A stretch of 43,912 nucleotides of DNA from Bacteroidales bacterium. GTDB taxonomy: Bacteria > Bacteroidota > Bacteroidia > Bacteroidales > UBA10428. A program made the translations under genes and the position numbers. The notes under the pieces are model-generated. The model had not been told where the DNA came from. It made no database searches and was given only the letters and a program-made list of their open reading frames with translations. Every line of letters starts with the position of its first letter. Positions within the stretch are counted from its first letter, which is position 1. Below, one piece after another: positions 7,548 through 17,386 of this stretch. The DNA lies in the NCBI GenBank assembly GCA_016938235.1, contig JAFGVA010000225.1:1-43912 (forward strand). The letters are read 5' to 3'.

Positions 7548-10373
7548 ATGTTAAGAAATCTGTTTTTACTGCTTACATTTCTTTTAAGCGCTCTTGTTAA
7601 CCAGGCACAATCGGTCGATTTATACAGTAAAATACCGGTTGACAGCAATATCATAATCGGAAAACTTGAAAATGGATTCACCTATTATATCCGTCATAAC
7701 GAAAAACCGGAAAACAGGTTTGAAATCAGACTTGCAGTGAATGCTGGTTCTGTATTAGAAGATGATGATCAACAGGGATTAGCCCACTTTGTTGAGCATA
7801 TGTGTTTTAATGGCACCAAGCATTTTGAGAAAAACGAACTGGTTAAGTACCTGGAATCTATGGGTATTCAATTCGGTCCTGAAATTAATGCCTATACCTC
7901 TTTTGATGAGACAGTTTATATGCTCTCGGTACCATCAGATTCAGCAGTTTTAGTTGATAAGGCGTTCCTGATTATGGAAGATTGGGCGCATAATGTGAGT
8001 TTCGACAGCCTTGAAATTGAAAAGGAGAGGGGCGTTATACTTGAAGAATGGAGACGCGGTCAGGGTCCTAATCAACGCATACGTGATAAATACTTCCCGA
8101 TTTTATTCAATGGCTCAAAATATGCCGGGCGATTGCCAATTGGTAAAAAAGAAATTATTGAAAACTGTAAGCATGAATCTATTACCCGTTTTTATAAAGA
8201 CTGGTACAGACCTGACTTAATGGCTTTAGTTATTGTTGGCGATATCGATCCTGAAGTTGCTGAAAAAAAGATAAAAGAGCATTTTTCTTCGTTAACAGAA
8301 CCTGCAGATCCCAGGCAAAGAAATAACTACTCTGTACCGGATCATGAAGGAACTGTGGTTGCTGTTGCTACTGACAAGGAAGCTCCTTATACTGTTTTAA
8401 GACTGCTTTACAAAAATGATACATTGCCCGCGCAAACCGGCGCTGATTACCTGAATTCTTTGAATTATTCATTTTTAACCGGCATTCTTAACAGAAGAAT
8501 AGCGGAGCTGGCAGAACAACCTGATCCTCCATTTGTGGGTGCGGGGTATTATTACGGAAGTTTGGGCTCGAGAGACAAAGATGCTTTGTATAGCTATGCA
8601 ATAGTTGGCGAAAGTGGCATACAACGAGGCATTTCGGTTTTGGTTGAAGAGAGTAAAAGAGTTTTGGAATATGGTATTACAGCGGGTGAATTTGAGAGGT
8701 ACAAATTAGACATTTTGAAGCGTTATGAACAACTATTTCAGGAAAGGGATAAATTGGAATCTGCCAATTTAGCTGATGAATATGTTAGAAACTATCTAAC
8801 AGGTGAACCTATACCGGGAATTGCATTTGAATACAGGCTGGTAAAAGAGAATATTGATAATTTTAATCTGGAAGATATTAATAAACTTGCCAGGAAAACC
8901 TTTAAAAATACGAATAATGTAGTTGTTATCACGGGACCTGAAAACGAAAGGATTATTTATCCTGATGAAAATGAAGTTCTGAGTATCATTTCAAATACTT
9001 TAGATAAAGAAATAAATCCTTATTCCGATGATATTTCAGATAAACAACTGATTACCAACATGCCTGTTGCTGGTAAAATACTAACGCAGGAAAAGATTGA
9101 TGACATTGATGCTTATAAATTTTCATTATCGAATGGTGCAACAGTTTTTGTAAAACCAACCAATTTTAAAAACGATGAAATACTGTTTTCTGCTTTCGCC
9201 TGGGGTGGAACATCAGTTTATCCCGATTCTGATTACTATTCAGCATTGCACGCCGACGGAATGATAGAAGAATGCGGATTAGCTGATTTTTCGGGCTCGG
9301 AACTTACAAAACTGTTAGCAGGGAAAACGGCATATATTGCTGCTCGTATTAGCACAGAAACACAGGAAATGTCTGGAAATTGCAGGGCAGAAGACCTGGA
9401 AACGATGCTTCAGCTTGCCTACTTAAGATTTACCAGTCCCCGAATCGATACCAACTCATTTAATTCTTATATAAATAAAAGCAAAAGTTTATATAAAAAC
9501 ATGAGCGGGGAACCTATGAATTATTTCTACGATAAATACAATCGTATCAAAGCTAATAACCATCCACGGGGAAACTACCTCCCCTTAGAAGAAGATTGGA
9601 ATAAGATTGATTTTCAAAGAGTAGAAGATATTTATAAGGACAGATTTTCAAATGCTTCGGAATTTACCTTTGTATTTGTGGGAAGCATTCAGCCTGATAG
9701 CCTGAAGCCTTTGCTTGAAAAATATATTGCAGCACTTCCATTTAATGAAAACAAAATAGGTTACACCGACCTCGGAATAAGGCCTCCGTCTGATAAAACT
9801 ATAGCTAAGGTATATAAGGGTTCAGACCCCAAATCGCAGGTAATGCTGAATTTTCATAAGGAAGCTGAATACAACTTGAAAGATGACTTTTTATTAAAGG
9901 AATTTGGTGAAATTCTGAACCGTAAATATTACGAGATTTTGCGTGAGGAGATGAGTGGTGTCTATACAGTAGGCTCGTCGGCCGGTATGCAAAGAATACC
10001 TTACGAAAAAGCTACAATGAGTATTATGATTCCATGTTCGCCAGAAAATGTTGACAGTCTTGTTGCTGTAGCTTTCAGGGAAATAATAAAAATACGCAAC
10101 AATGGCGTTTCTGATGATGAGATAAATAAATCGAAAGAAATATATAAAAGAGAAAAGGAAAAGAACCTGGAAAAAAATGCCTATTGGCTGGCTGCTATTA
10201 AGAATGCAGCAAGATTTGATATGGATTTTTCGAGAATTGCGTCTTTTGAATTTATGAATTTAATCAAGAGTGAAGAAATACAAAGGGTGGCAAATGAATA
10301 CATCGATTTAGACAATTATATCCAGGTAGTCCTTTATCCTGAATTTTTGGAAGAAGTTTCAACAAAAGAATAA
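7548..10373 (+). CDS. M16 family zinc metallopeptidase (PqqL-like)
   Basis: Exported 941-residue insulinase-type peptidase. It has a signal peptide (1-21, ending NQAQS). The N-terminal M16 domain carries the inverted zinc motif HFVEH (His80, Glu83, His84), with the third ligand Glu160 exactly 76 residues later as in pitrilysins. Three further M16-like domains follow without a second HxxEH, which is the usual two-active/two-inactive clamshell layout on one chain. It probably degrades peptides in the periplasm. msrA begins 16 bp after the stop, so the two may be cotranscribed, pairing envelope proteolysis with methionine repair. Length and motif are complete and no lesion is seen. Confidence 0.93.
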   Translation: MLRNLFLLLTFLLSALVNQAQSVDLYSKIPVDSNIIIGKLENGFTYYIRHNEKPENRFEIRLAVNAGSVLEDDDQQGLAHFVEHMCFNGTKHFEKNELVKYLESMGIQFGPEINAYTSFDETVYMLSVPSDSAVLVDKAFLIMEDWAHNVSFDSLEIEKERGVILEEWRRGQGPNQRIRDKYFPILFNGSKYAGRLPIGKKEIIENCKHESITRFYKDWYRPDLMALVIVGDIDPEVAEKKIKEHFSSLTEPADPRQRNNYSVPDHEGTVVAVATDKEAPYTVLRLLYKNDTLPAQTGADYLNSLNYSFLTGILNRRIAELAEQPDPPFVGAGYYYGSLGSRDKDALYSYAIVGESGIQRGISVLVEESKRVLEYGITAGEFERYKLDILKRYEQLFQERDKLESANLADEYVRNYLTGEPIPGIAFEYRLVKENIDNFNLEDINKLARKTFKNTNNVVVITGPENERIIYPDENEVLSIISNTLDKEINPYSDDISDKQLITNMPVAGKILTQEKIDDIDAYKFSLSNGATVFVKPTNFKNDEILFSAFAWGGTSVYPDSDYYSALHADGMIEECGLADFSGSELTKLLAGKTAYIAARISTETQEMSGNCRAEDLETMLQLAYLRFTSPRIDTNSFNSYINKSKSLYKNMSGEPMNYFYDKYNRIKANNHPRGNYLPLEEDWNKIDFQRVEDIYKDRFSNASEFTFVFVGSIQPDSLKPLLEKYIAALPFNENKIGYTDLGIRPPSDKTIAKVYKGSDPKSQVMLNFHKEAEYNLKDDFLLKEFGEILNRKYYEILREEMSGVYTVGSSAGMQRIPYEKATMSIMIPCSPENVDSLVAVAFREIIKIRNNGVSDDEINKSKEIYKREKEKNLEKNAYWLAAIKNAARFDMDFSRIASFEFMNLIKSEEIQRVANEYIDLDNYIQVVLYPEFLEEVSTKE

Positions 10374-10389
10374 TAACAAGCTAAACAAC

Positions 10390-10932
10390 ATGGAAACAAT
10401 AACCCTGGGTGCCGGCTGTTTTTGGTGTGTCGAAGCGATTTTTAAGTCCCTAAAAGGAATTGTATCTGTAAAACCGGGTTATTGTGGCGGAACAATTGAA
10501 AAACCAACTTATGAACAGGTTTATACCGGAACAACAGGCCATGCCGAGGTCTGTCAGGTGGTATATGACGAGAATATTATCAGCTTTGAGGAAATTCTGG
10601 AAGTTTATTTCAAGACTCACGATCCTACATCTTTAAACCAGCAGGGGGACGAAGATATTGGGACACAGTATCGTTCAGTAATTTTTTATCATTCAGAGAA
10701 ACAAAGAAGTACAGCTGTTTCCATCATTAAAATGTTAAATAACGAAGAGGTATATACAAATCCTGTTGTTACAGAAATTACTCCAATTGAAAACTTTTAC
10801 GAAGCAGAAGCATACCACCACAATTATTTAGAATTAAATCCCGAAAATCAATACTGTCAGAGAGTGGTTATTCCAAAAATTGAAAAGTTCAAAGCTGTTT
10901 TCAGAAATAAACTTAAAGGAGTTTCAGAATAA
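10390..10932 (+). CDS. msrA: Peptide methionine-(S)-sulfoxide reductase
   Basis: A 180-residue MsrA that reduces the S-epimer of methionine sulfoxide in proteins and free methionine using thioredoxin. The catalytic motif GCFWCVE is at 9-15 (Cys10). GTQYRSV (91-97), YHHNYLELNP (142-151) and a C-terminal Cys156 in NQYCQ give the usual active-site and recycling residues. It has no signal peptide and no fused MsrB domain. It lies 16 bp downstream of the peptidase gene on the same strand and converges with the hybrid kinase gene. Confidence 0.95.
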   Translation: METITLGAGCFWCVEAIFKSLKGIVSVKPGYCGGTIEKPTYEQVYTGTTGHAEVCQVVYDENIISFEEILEVYFKTHDPTSLNQQGDEDIGTQYRSVIFYHSEKQRSTAVSIIKMLNNEEVYTNPVVTEITPIENFYEAEAYHHNYLELNPENQYCQRVVIPKIEKFKAVFRNKLKGVSE

Positions 10933-11010
10933 ATATGAGTTAATCCAGGTGTGAAAGAAGTATGATTTGCTTTCAAAAAATAAAGTAAACTTTTCAGAAA
11001 AAATAGTTAC

Positions 11011-13407
11011 TTATTTTATCAGCTTATTTATCAGAAGAATAAGGTCGTTTTTCTTGATGGGTTTAGCAATATATTCGTCAAAACCGGCATTTATGGCTTT
11101 TTGTTTATCAGAGATAAAAGCATATGCGGTTTGAGCAATAACAGGTAATTCGGGATGTTTGCTTTTAATGATTTCTAATGCCTCGTAACCAGTCATTACC
11201 GGCATTTTTATGTCCATTAATACAATGTCAATATCATCTTTATCCACCAGGTCAACAGCTTCCTTTCCATTCTTAGCATGCAAAACTTTGGCATTTAGGT
11301 CTGATAAGATTTCTTCTATTAGCAAAAAATTAATTTCTTCATCTTCAGCTACCAGAATGGTAAGTTTTATATCATTTTCAGGCTCATTATCTATACTTAA
11401 AGATTCAACAACAACTTTTTCAGCAGTTTCAACCGGGGTATATCCTATATAAAAAAAGAAGGTTGATCCTTTTTCATAGGAGGATTCCACCCATATGTTT
11501 CCTCCTAAAAGTTCGGCATTTGCTTTAGCTATTGTTAAACCTAAACCGGTTCCGCCATAAGTCCGGGTCATTTCTAAGTCGATTTGCCTGAATCGTTCAA
11601 ATATTTTTTGGTGATATGCCCTGTCAATTCCAATTCCCTGGTCTTTAACCCAAAATTTAATTTTATTGTATTCCTGAACAAAACCTGTTTCAATATCTCC
11701 TTTCATTGAGAATTTAATGGCATTATTAATCAGGTTATTAAGTATTTGCCAAAGTTTCCCCTGGTCTGTTACACACAAAAACTTAGGTGTGTGCATGTTG
11801 TTTTTATATACCAGCGAGAGGTTTTTTTCCTTTGCTTTAGGTGTATAATACACAATTAGTTCCTTAATAAGTTCTTCAGGATCAACAATATCTTTCATTA
11901 TTTCCGACTGACCTGTTTCAAGCTTTGAGATATTGATAATATCGTCAACTATATTCATTAACTGCTCAGAGCTGTCGTTAATAATCCTGGAATAATAAGC
12001 TTGCTGTTCGGGCGAACATTTAGGATCTGTTAAAAGTGAGGTAAAACCAAGAATACCATTTAGGGGGGTTCTTATTTCGTGAGACATGTTTTGCAAAAAG
12101 GCCGTTTTCAGCACTTCGCTTTCCTGGGCTTTAAGTCTGGCCGTCTGCAATGCTTCGTTTGTTGCTTTCAGTTCTTCATAACTTTGTAATAGTTGTTCGT
12201 TCAGAGCAATATGCTCGCTATTTGCCTGGCGCAAAACTACCTCACTTTGTATTTGTTCTTCCTGAAAATTTTTAATTTGTGATATATTTCTTATAAAATA
12301 TTGTAATGCCGGCTTACTGTTATAGCTTATTTTGGAAATCATTGTGCTATACCACAGTATATTTGAGTTCTCGTCGTGACACTTAGTTATAATTGGTTTT
12401 GAAGTCATTTCATCGCCTGCAAGGAACATATTGAAAGTTTCCAATAAATCATTGGACTGGGTAATTTGAGCAGAGCATTTATTAAACAGGTTTTTATGCA
12501 GGTTAAGAAAACTTGCCTTTGCTATTCCTTCCAAATTTTTATTTGAAAACAAGATATTATCATCATAGTCAGTTACTACAATAAGATCGGGCAAAGCTTC
12601 AATCAGGGTTTGGTACTTTTTTTCGGATTCTGATAAGTCCTGTGGTGCTTTTTTTCGCGAGGAAATATTTGTTAAAGTTCCAAACAGTGATATGATAGTT
12701 CCGTTCTCGTCCCTCTCAAATACCTTTTCCTGCCCAAAGAAATAGTGAAATTCTCCATTACTGTGTTTTAACCGGCACTCAAAATCTTTAAGATAAGATT
12801 TGTTCCACTCATTAATATCTTTATAAATAGTTTTAAATTGGGCTTTATCTTCAGGGTGCAATAAGTAATAAAACTGATCTGTATTTTTTTCAGGAAGTGT
12901 TCCGGTTTCATTTCCAAGATATTCACCTATACCTTTGTTTAAATAGGTAAAACTCTTTTTACTTAAATCAAAAATATAAATAATGTTTGGCGATAGTTCA
13001 TTTATCTTTGTTAATAAATTGTATTCGCCATTTAGTTCATGGTTAACAGCAATGTATTCTGTTATATCATTGAAAATAGTCAGTATATTATTATCGTCAA
13101 TAGTAAACGATACTTCTATTTTTTTTATGGTGGAGTCTTTACAACTTATATTATAAATCCGAGGACTGACTTTTTCTCCGTTTTGATACCTGATAATGTC
13201 ATTATGCCAATGTTCAAACATCCGCAATCTGTATTTTTCATCAGGGTAAGCATAGGCCGACCATTTCTCAAGAGTAGAGATTTCATCTAACACATAACCA
13301 AAAACTTCTGTAAAGGCTGAGTTGATATAAGAGATTTTGCCTTCAATATTTGAAATACCTATGGCTAAGGGAATTTGATTTAGGTTACAATAATTCACGA
13401 TATCCAA
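11011..13407 (-). CDS. PAS-domain hybrid histidine kinase
   Basis: Soluble 798-residue hybrid kinase. Three PAS-type sensor units (about 10-118, 130-250 and 258-380; the second ends in a PAC-like GTLTNIS segment) lead into a coiled coil (382-432). The HisKA domain has His443 in MSHEIRTPLN. The ATPase domain has N-box ILNNLINNAIKF, G1 DQGIGID (589-595) and G2 GGTGLGLTIAK. The C-terminal receiver (about 683-797) has acidic AEDE, phospho-acceptor Asp732 in LMDIKMPV, switch Thr760 and Lys782. There are no membrane segments, so it probably senses a cytoplasmic signal (redox, ligand or light). It has no output domain; a separate Hpt protein or regulator is expected. Confidence 0.93.
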   Translation of the reverse strand: MDIVNYCNLNQIPLAIGISNIEGKISYINSAFTEVFGYVLDEISTLEKWSAYAYPDEKYRLRMFEHWHNDIIRYQNGEKVSPRIYNISCKDSTIKKIEVSFTIDDNNILTIFNDITEYIAVNHELNGEYNLLTKINELSPNIIYIFDLSKKSFTYLNKGIGEYLGNETGTLPEKNTDQFYYLLHPEDKAQFKTIYKDINEWNKSYLKDFECRLKHSNGEFHYFFGQEKVFERDENGTIISLFGTLTNISSRKKAPQDLSESEKKYQTLIEALPDLIVVTDYDDNILFSNKNLEGIAKASFLNLHKNLFNKCSAQITQSNDLLETFNMFLAGDEMTSKPIITKCHDENSNILWYSTMISKISYNSKPALQYFIRNISQIKNFQEEQIQSEVVLRQANSEHIALNEQLLQSYEELKATNEALQTARLKAQESEVLKTAFLQNMSHEIRTPLNGILGFTSLLTDPKCSPEQQAYYSRIINDSSEQLMNIVDDIINISKLETGQSEIMKDIVDPEELIKELIVYYTPKAKEKNLSLVYKNNMHTPKFLCVTDQGKLWQILNNLINNAIKFSMKGDIETGFVQEYNKIKFWVKDQGIGIDRAYHQKIFERFRQIDLEMTRTYGGTGLGLTIAKANAELLGGNIWVESSYEKGSTFFFYIGYTPVETAEKVVVESLSIDNEPENDIKLTILVAEDEEINFLLIEEILSDLNAKVLHAKNGKEAVDLVDKDDIDIVLMDIKMPVMTGYEALEIIKSKHPELPVIAQTAYAFISDKQKAINAGFDEYIAKPIKKNDLILLINKLIK

Positions 13408-13523
13408 ATTGAATAATCTTTACCTTAAATTAATCAATTAAGTTATTACATGCAACAAAACCAGCCTGCTTATGCTATATAAGTTTAAGAAAATTGGTTT
13501 TTAGGAACAAAAGTCCAAATCAG

Positions 13524-13550
13524 AAAAAAAATATAACTCCTTGGAAGGAG
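13524..13550 (-). terminator. Intrinsic terminator of purL
   Basis: On the minus strand, CTCCTTCCAAGGAG (stem CTCCT/AGGAG, 13537-13550) is followed by an AT stretch and a run of eight T (13524-13531). It sits 23 bp after the purL stop. Confidence 0.65.
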
Positions 13551-13573
13551 CAATACTAACAATGGTAAATCAT

Positions 13574-16500
13574 TTAGCTGTTTTGTTCAATCCATTTCTT
13601 TGCATTAACAAAAGCCTCAACCCATGGCGATATAATATCATTTTTCCTTTCTTCGGGATAATAAGCCCAATTCCAGGGGAAAATTGCTCTTTCTAAATGA
13701 GGCATCATTACAAGGTGACGTCCGTCAGCTGAACATAATCCGGCGGCATTATAAACAGAACCATTGGGATTGCCAGGATAGTTTGAATGACTGTATTTCA
13801 TGGTAATATTATACTGATTTTCGGGCAGTTCAAGATTAAATTTTCCTTCACCATGTGCAACCCAAATTCCCAGGCGTGAGCCGGCCAGAGTCTTAAGCAT
13901 AACCGAATTGTTTTCCTGAATATCAACCGATAAGAATGCAGATTCAAATTTGTGTGATTCATTATGCAACATAGTTGGTTTTACCTTTAATTCAGGCTTA
14001 ACAAGGTTTAATTCCATCATTAACTGACAACCATTGCAAACTCCAAGACTTAAGGTGTCTTTTCTGGCATAAAATTTATCCAGAGCATTTTTAGCTTTTT
14101 CGTTGTAAAGAAATGCCCCTGCCCAACCTTTAGCACTGCCTAATACGTCGGAATTAGAAAAGCCACCTACAAAAACTATCATGTTCACATCTTCAAGCGT
14201 TTCACGACCGCTTATTAAATCAGTCATGTGAACATCTTTAACATCCATTCCGGCCAGGTACATCATGAAAGCCATTTCACGATCTCCATTTACACCTTTC
14301 TCGCGGATAATAGCCGCTTTTACCCCCGTTTTCTTTCTTCTTTTGATATCTATATCAAGTGATGCCGGATTTCCGTCGAAATGAGTCGGGAAATTGAAAT
14401 TCAGCTCTTGTTTTGCATAATTATCGAACCTGGAGTCGGCATTTGCTGTTGCACTTTGTTTTCTGTCTAATAACCAGGATGTTTTAAACCATGTATTCCG
14501 CAACTTGTCAATGTTTAAATCGATAAGTTCGTTTTCTTTTGAAATACTAAGTTTACGTACTCCGGTTACACTACCCAGTTTATATGCATTTATACCCTTT
14601 GACTTAAGGAATTCCAATATGGAGGATTCATATTTAACCTGAATAATTAGTCCCGGATTTTCACTAAACAGAATTCTGCTTAGATCTCCACTTAATTCAG
14701 CAGGGACATTAATTTTTAGGCCTGTATCGTTTCTTCCAAAAAGCATTTCCAATATACTGGTTATCATTCCTCCGGAGGAAATATCATGGCCAGCCAGTAT
14801 TTTATCTTCCATGATTAATTGCTGAACTGCAGCAAAAACGGCTTTAAGATAATTAGCATCAGAAACCCTGGGAGCTTTTAATCCGAGCTGATTTCTGACC
14901 TGAGCAAAACTGCTGCCCCCTAATTCAAAATCGCCATCGGTAAGTTTAATATATAAAAGACTGCTGTTTTCTAAAGGTTTAAGCACCGGTTCAAGGGTTT
15001 TGCGAAAATCGCTAACTTCTGCAGCTGCTGATATTATTACAGTTCCGGGAGCAAGAACAACATTTCCGTCGGGGTATTTCTGGGTCATCGAAAGAGAATC
15101 TTTTCCCGTAGGAATATTAATACCCAAATCAATAGCAAACTGGCTTGCAGCTTCTACTGCCTCGTACAATCTGGCATCTTCACCAGGATTTTTACAAGGC
15201 CACATCCAGTTGGCACTCAAAGAAACAGAACTTAATCCATCAGCTATCGGAGCCCAGATAATATTAGTAATTGCTTCGGTGATTGCGAGTATTGAACCAG
15301 CTTTGGAATCAACAAGGGCTGCTGTAGGCGCATGTCCGATGGAGGTTGCAATTCCCTTGTAACCAGTATAATCCAATGCTGAAACGGCAACATTATTAAG
15401 TGGCAACTGTACTTTCCCGGCAGTTTGTTGTTTTGCAACACGTCCGGTTACAGAACGGTCAACTTTATTGGTGAGCCAATCTTTACAACCTACTGCTTCA
15501 AGTTGTAAAAGTTGCTCAAGGTATTTTTCAAAGTCTAAAGGATTATAATCTACAGCTTTAAATTTTTCCACCTGTTTTTCATCCTTCATTATGGTTTTTG
15601 GTGGATTACCAAACATGTCAGCCAGTTGAAGGTCAATCGGCTTATTACCATCTTTATCGACAAAACTGAACTGATGATCGCCTGTTGATTCTCCTATTAC
15701 GTAAATAGGAGCACGCTCACGTTCAGCTATTCTTTTAAACTCTTCAATATTTTCTTTTTTCATCACAAGTCCCATGCGTTCCTGTGACTCGTTACCAACA
15801 ATTTCTTTAGAAGACAGGGTAGGGTCGCCAACAGGCAGTTTGCTCATTTCGATTATACCGCCGGTTTCTTCTACCAATTCAGAAAGGCAGTTTAAATGCC
15901 CCCCGGCACCATGATCATGTATTGATACAATGGTGTTGTTATCTGACTCGGCCATAGCCCTTATAGCGTTGGTAACCCTTTTCTGCATTTCGGGATTAGA
16001 GCGTTGTACAGCATTTAATTCGATGGCATTGTCGAATTCGCCTGTTGCAACAGAAGAAACTGCGCCTCCGCCCATTCCAATGCGATAATTGTCACCTCCC
16101 AGCAATACAATTTTATCACCTTTTTCTGGTGTGCCTTTCTCTACATCTTCTTTTTTACCATAACCAATACCACCGGCAAGCATTATCACTTTATCAAAGC
16201 CAAAGTTTTTATTGTTTTCTGAATGTTCAAATGTTAGTACACTTCCGCATATGAGTGGCTGACCAAACTTGTTACCAAAATCGCTGGCACCGTTTGAAGC
16301 TTTGATAAGTATTTGAGCAGGCGATTGATATAACCATTTTCTTTCGGGCATATCGTTTTCCCATTCACGGTTTTCTTCGAGACGTGAATATGCTGTCATA
16401 TACACTGCGGTTCCTGCCAATGGAATAGCTGCCTTCCCACCGGCAACCCTGTCGCGGATTTCCCCGCCGGTACCTGTTGCAGCTCCGTTAAAAGGTTCAA

Positions 16501-17263
16501 CAGTGGTTGGAAAATTATGAGTTTCGGCTTTTAATGAAATTACCGAATCAATATCTTTTACAACGAAAAAATCGGGTTTATCCTGAGTCAGGGGAGCAAA
16601 TTGCTGAATTTTCGGTCCGGAAAGAAACGCGCAGTTGTCTTTATAGGCCGAAACAACCTTATTTAAATTAGTACTGGTGGTTAATTTTATTAATTTAAAC
16701 AGTGAACTTTGTTTTTCTTCACCGTCGATAATAAAAGTGCCGTTAAATATTTTATGACGGCAATGCTCCGAATTTACCTGGGAAAATCCAAATATTTCAC
16801 TGTCTGTAAGTTTCCTGTTGAGCTTAACACTTAGTTCATCAAGGTATTTGACTTCATCAGCATTTAAAGCAAGTCCTTCTTTTTGGTTATATTCGGCAAT
16901 GTTATCGATGTACTTAATGGGTTCAGGTTCAAGCCTTATAGTAAAAATCTCTTGTGTAAGATTAGTATAAACCCGTTGAAGCATCGGATCAAAATCAGGA
17001 GAATCGGAGTTTGATTCAAAAAATTCTTCTATTCTTTTAATCCCCGAGATACCCATATTTTGAGTGATTTCTACCGCATTTGTACTCCAGGGAGTAATCA
17101 TTTCTTTCCGGGGACCAACAAAGGTTCCGGAAATTTCTGCTTCGCCTAAGGGAGTAGCTTCTGAGAATAGCCAGGCTAGTTTTGTAAGAGTTTCTTTATC
17201 AGAACCTTGAATTCCATTTACAGCAATTATATTGCCTTGTTTGCCTCTAAAGAAAATAACCAT
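13574..17263 (-). CDS. purL: Phosphoribosylformylglycinamidine synthase (large, one-chain form)
   Basis: ATP-dependent conversion of FGAR and glutamine to FGAM, step four of purine synthesis. The 1229-residue chain carries the N-terminal PurS-like region, the linker (FGFSQVNSEHCRHKIFNG), two AIRS-type ATP-binding halves (ETHNFPTTVEPFNGAATGTGG in the first) and a C-terminal glutamine amidotransferase. The triad is Cys1076 in LGVCNGCQ, with His1189 and Glu1191 in MPHLERAIF. This is the long form of proteobacteria and Bacteroidota rather than the split PurS/PurL/PurQ. It stands alone, with its own promoter box upstream and terminator downstream. Confidence 0.97.
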   Translation of the reverse strand: MVIFFRGKQGNIIAVNGIQGSDKETLTKLAWLFSEATPLGEAEISGTFVGPRKEMITPWSTNAVEITQNMGISGIKRIEEFFESNSDSPDFDPMLQRVYTNLTQEIFTIRLEPEPIKYIDNIAEYNQKEGLALNADEVKYLDELSVKLNRKLTDSEIFGFSQVNSEHCRHKIFNGTFIIDGEEKQSSLFKLIKLTTSTNLNKVVSAYKDNCAFLSGPKIQQFAPLTQDKPDFFVVKDIDSVISLKAETHNFPTTVEPFNGAATGTGGEIRDRVAGGKAAIPLAGTAVYMTAYSRLEENREWENDMPERKWLYQSPAQILIKASNGASDFGNKFGQPLICGSVLTFEHSENNKNFGFDKVIMLAGGIGYGKKEDVEKGTPEKGDKIVLLGGDNYRIGMGGGAVSSVATGEFDNAIELNAVQRSNPEMQKRVTNAIRAMAESDNNTIVSIHDHGAGGHLNCLSELVEETGGIIEMSKLPVGDPTLSSKEIVGNESQERMGLVMKKENIEEFKRIAERERAPIYVIGESTGDHQFSFVDKDGNKPIDLQLADMFGNPPKTIMKDEKQVEKFKAVDYNPLDFEKYLEQLLQLEAVGCKDWLTNKVDRSVTGRVAKQQTAGKVQLPLNNVAVSALDYTGYKGIATSIGHAPTAALVDSKAGSILAITEAITNIIWAPIADGLSSVSLSANWMWPCKNPGEDARLYEAVEAASQFAIDLGINIPTGKDSLSMTQKYPDGNVVLAPGTVIISAAAEVSDFRKTLEPVLKPLENSSLLYIKLTDGDFELGGSSFAQVRNQLGLKAPRVSDANYLKAVFAAVQQLIMEDKILAGHDISSGGMITSILEMLFGRNDTGLKINVPAELSGDLSRILFSENPGLIIQVKYESSILEFLKSKGINAYKLGSVTGVRKLSISKENELIDLNIDKLRNTWFKTSWLLDRKQSATANADSRFDNYAKQELNFNFPTHFDGNPASLDIDIKRRKKTGVKAAIIREKGVNGDREMAFMMYLAGMDVKDVHMTDLISGRETLEDVNMIVFVGGFSNSDVLGSAKGWAGAFLYNEKAKNALDKFYARKDTLSLGVCNGCQLMMELNLVKPELKVKPTMLHNESHKFESAFLSVDIQENNSVMLKTLAGSRLGIWVAHGEGKFNLELPENQYNITMKYSHSNYPGNPNGSVYNAAGLCSADGRHLVMMPHLERAIFPWNWAYYPEERKNDIISPWVEAFVNAKKWIEQNS

Positions 17264-17301
17264 ATTTATATACTTAAAAAGGAAGGTTTATAACTTTGCT
17301 G

Positions 17302-17309
17302 CAAAAGTA
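17302..17309 (-). promoter_or_regulatory. -7 box of the purL promoter
   Basis: Minus-strand TACTTTTG matches the Bacteroidota TAnnTTTG -7 consensus exactly and lies about 40 bp upstream of the purL start. The -33 element is weak (a T-rich stretch). Confidence 0.55.
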
Positions 17310-17386
17310 GTATATCAAGCTTTAAAAACTATATTGAATTATAAAAATTATAAACGAAAAAATGTGAATAAACTATGCAGCTGGTA

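Noticed and set aside
15000-15362. A 120-codon frame opposite purL
   Set aside because: It is antisense to a fully conserved enzyme gene and shows no independent signals; a shadow frame.
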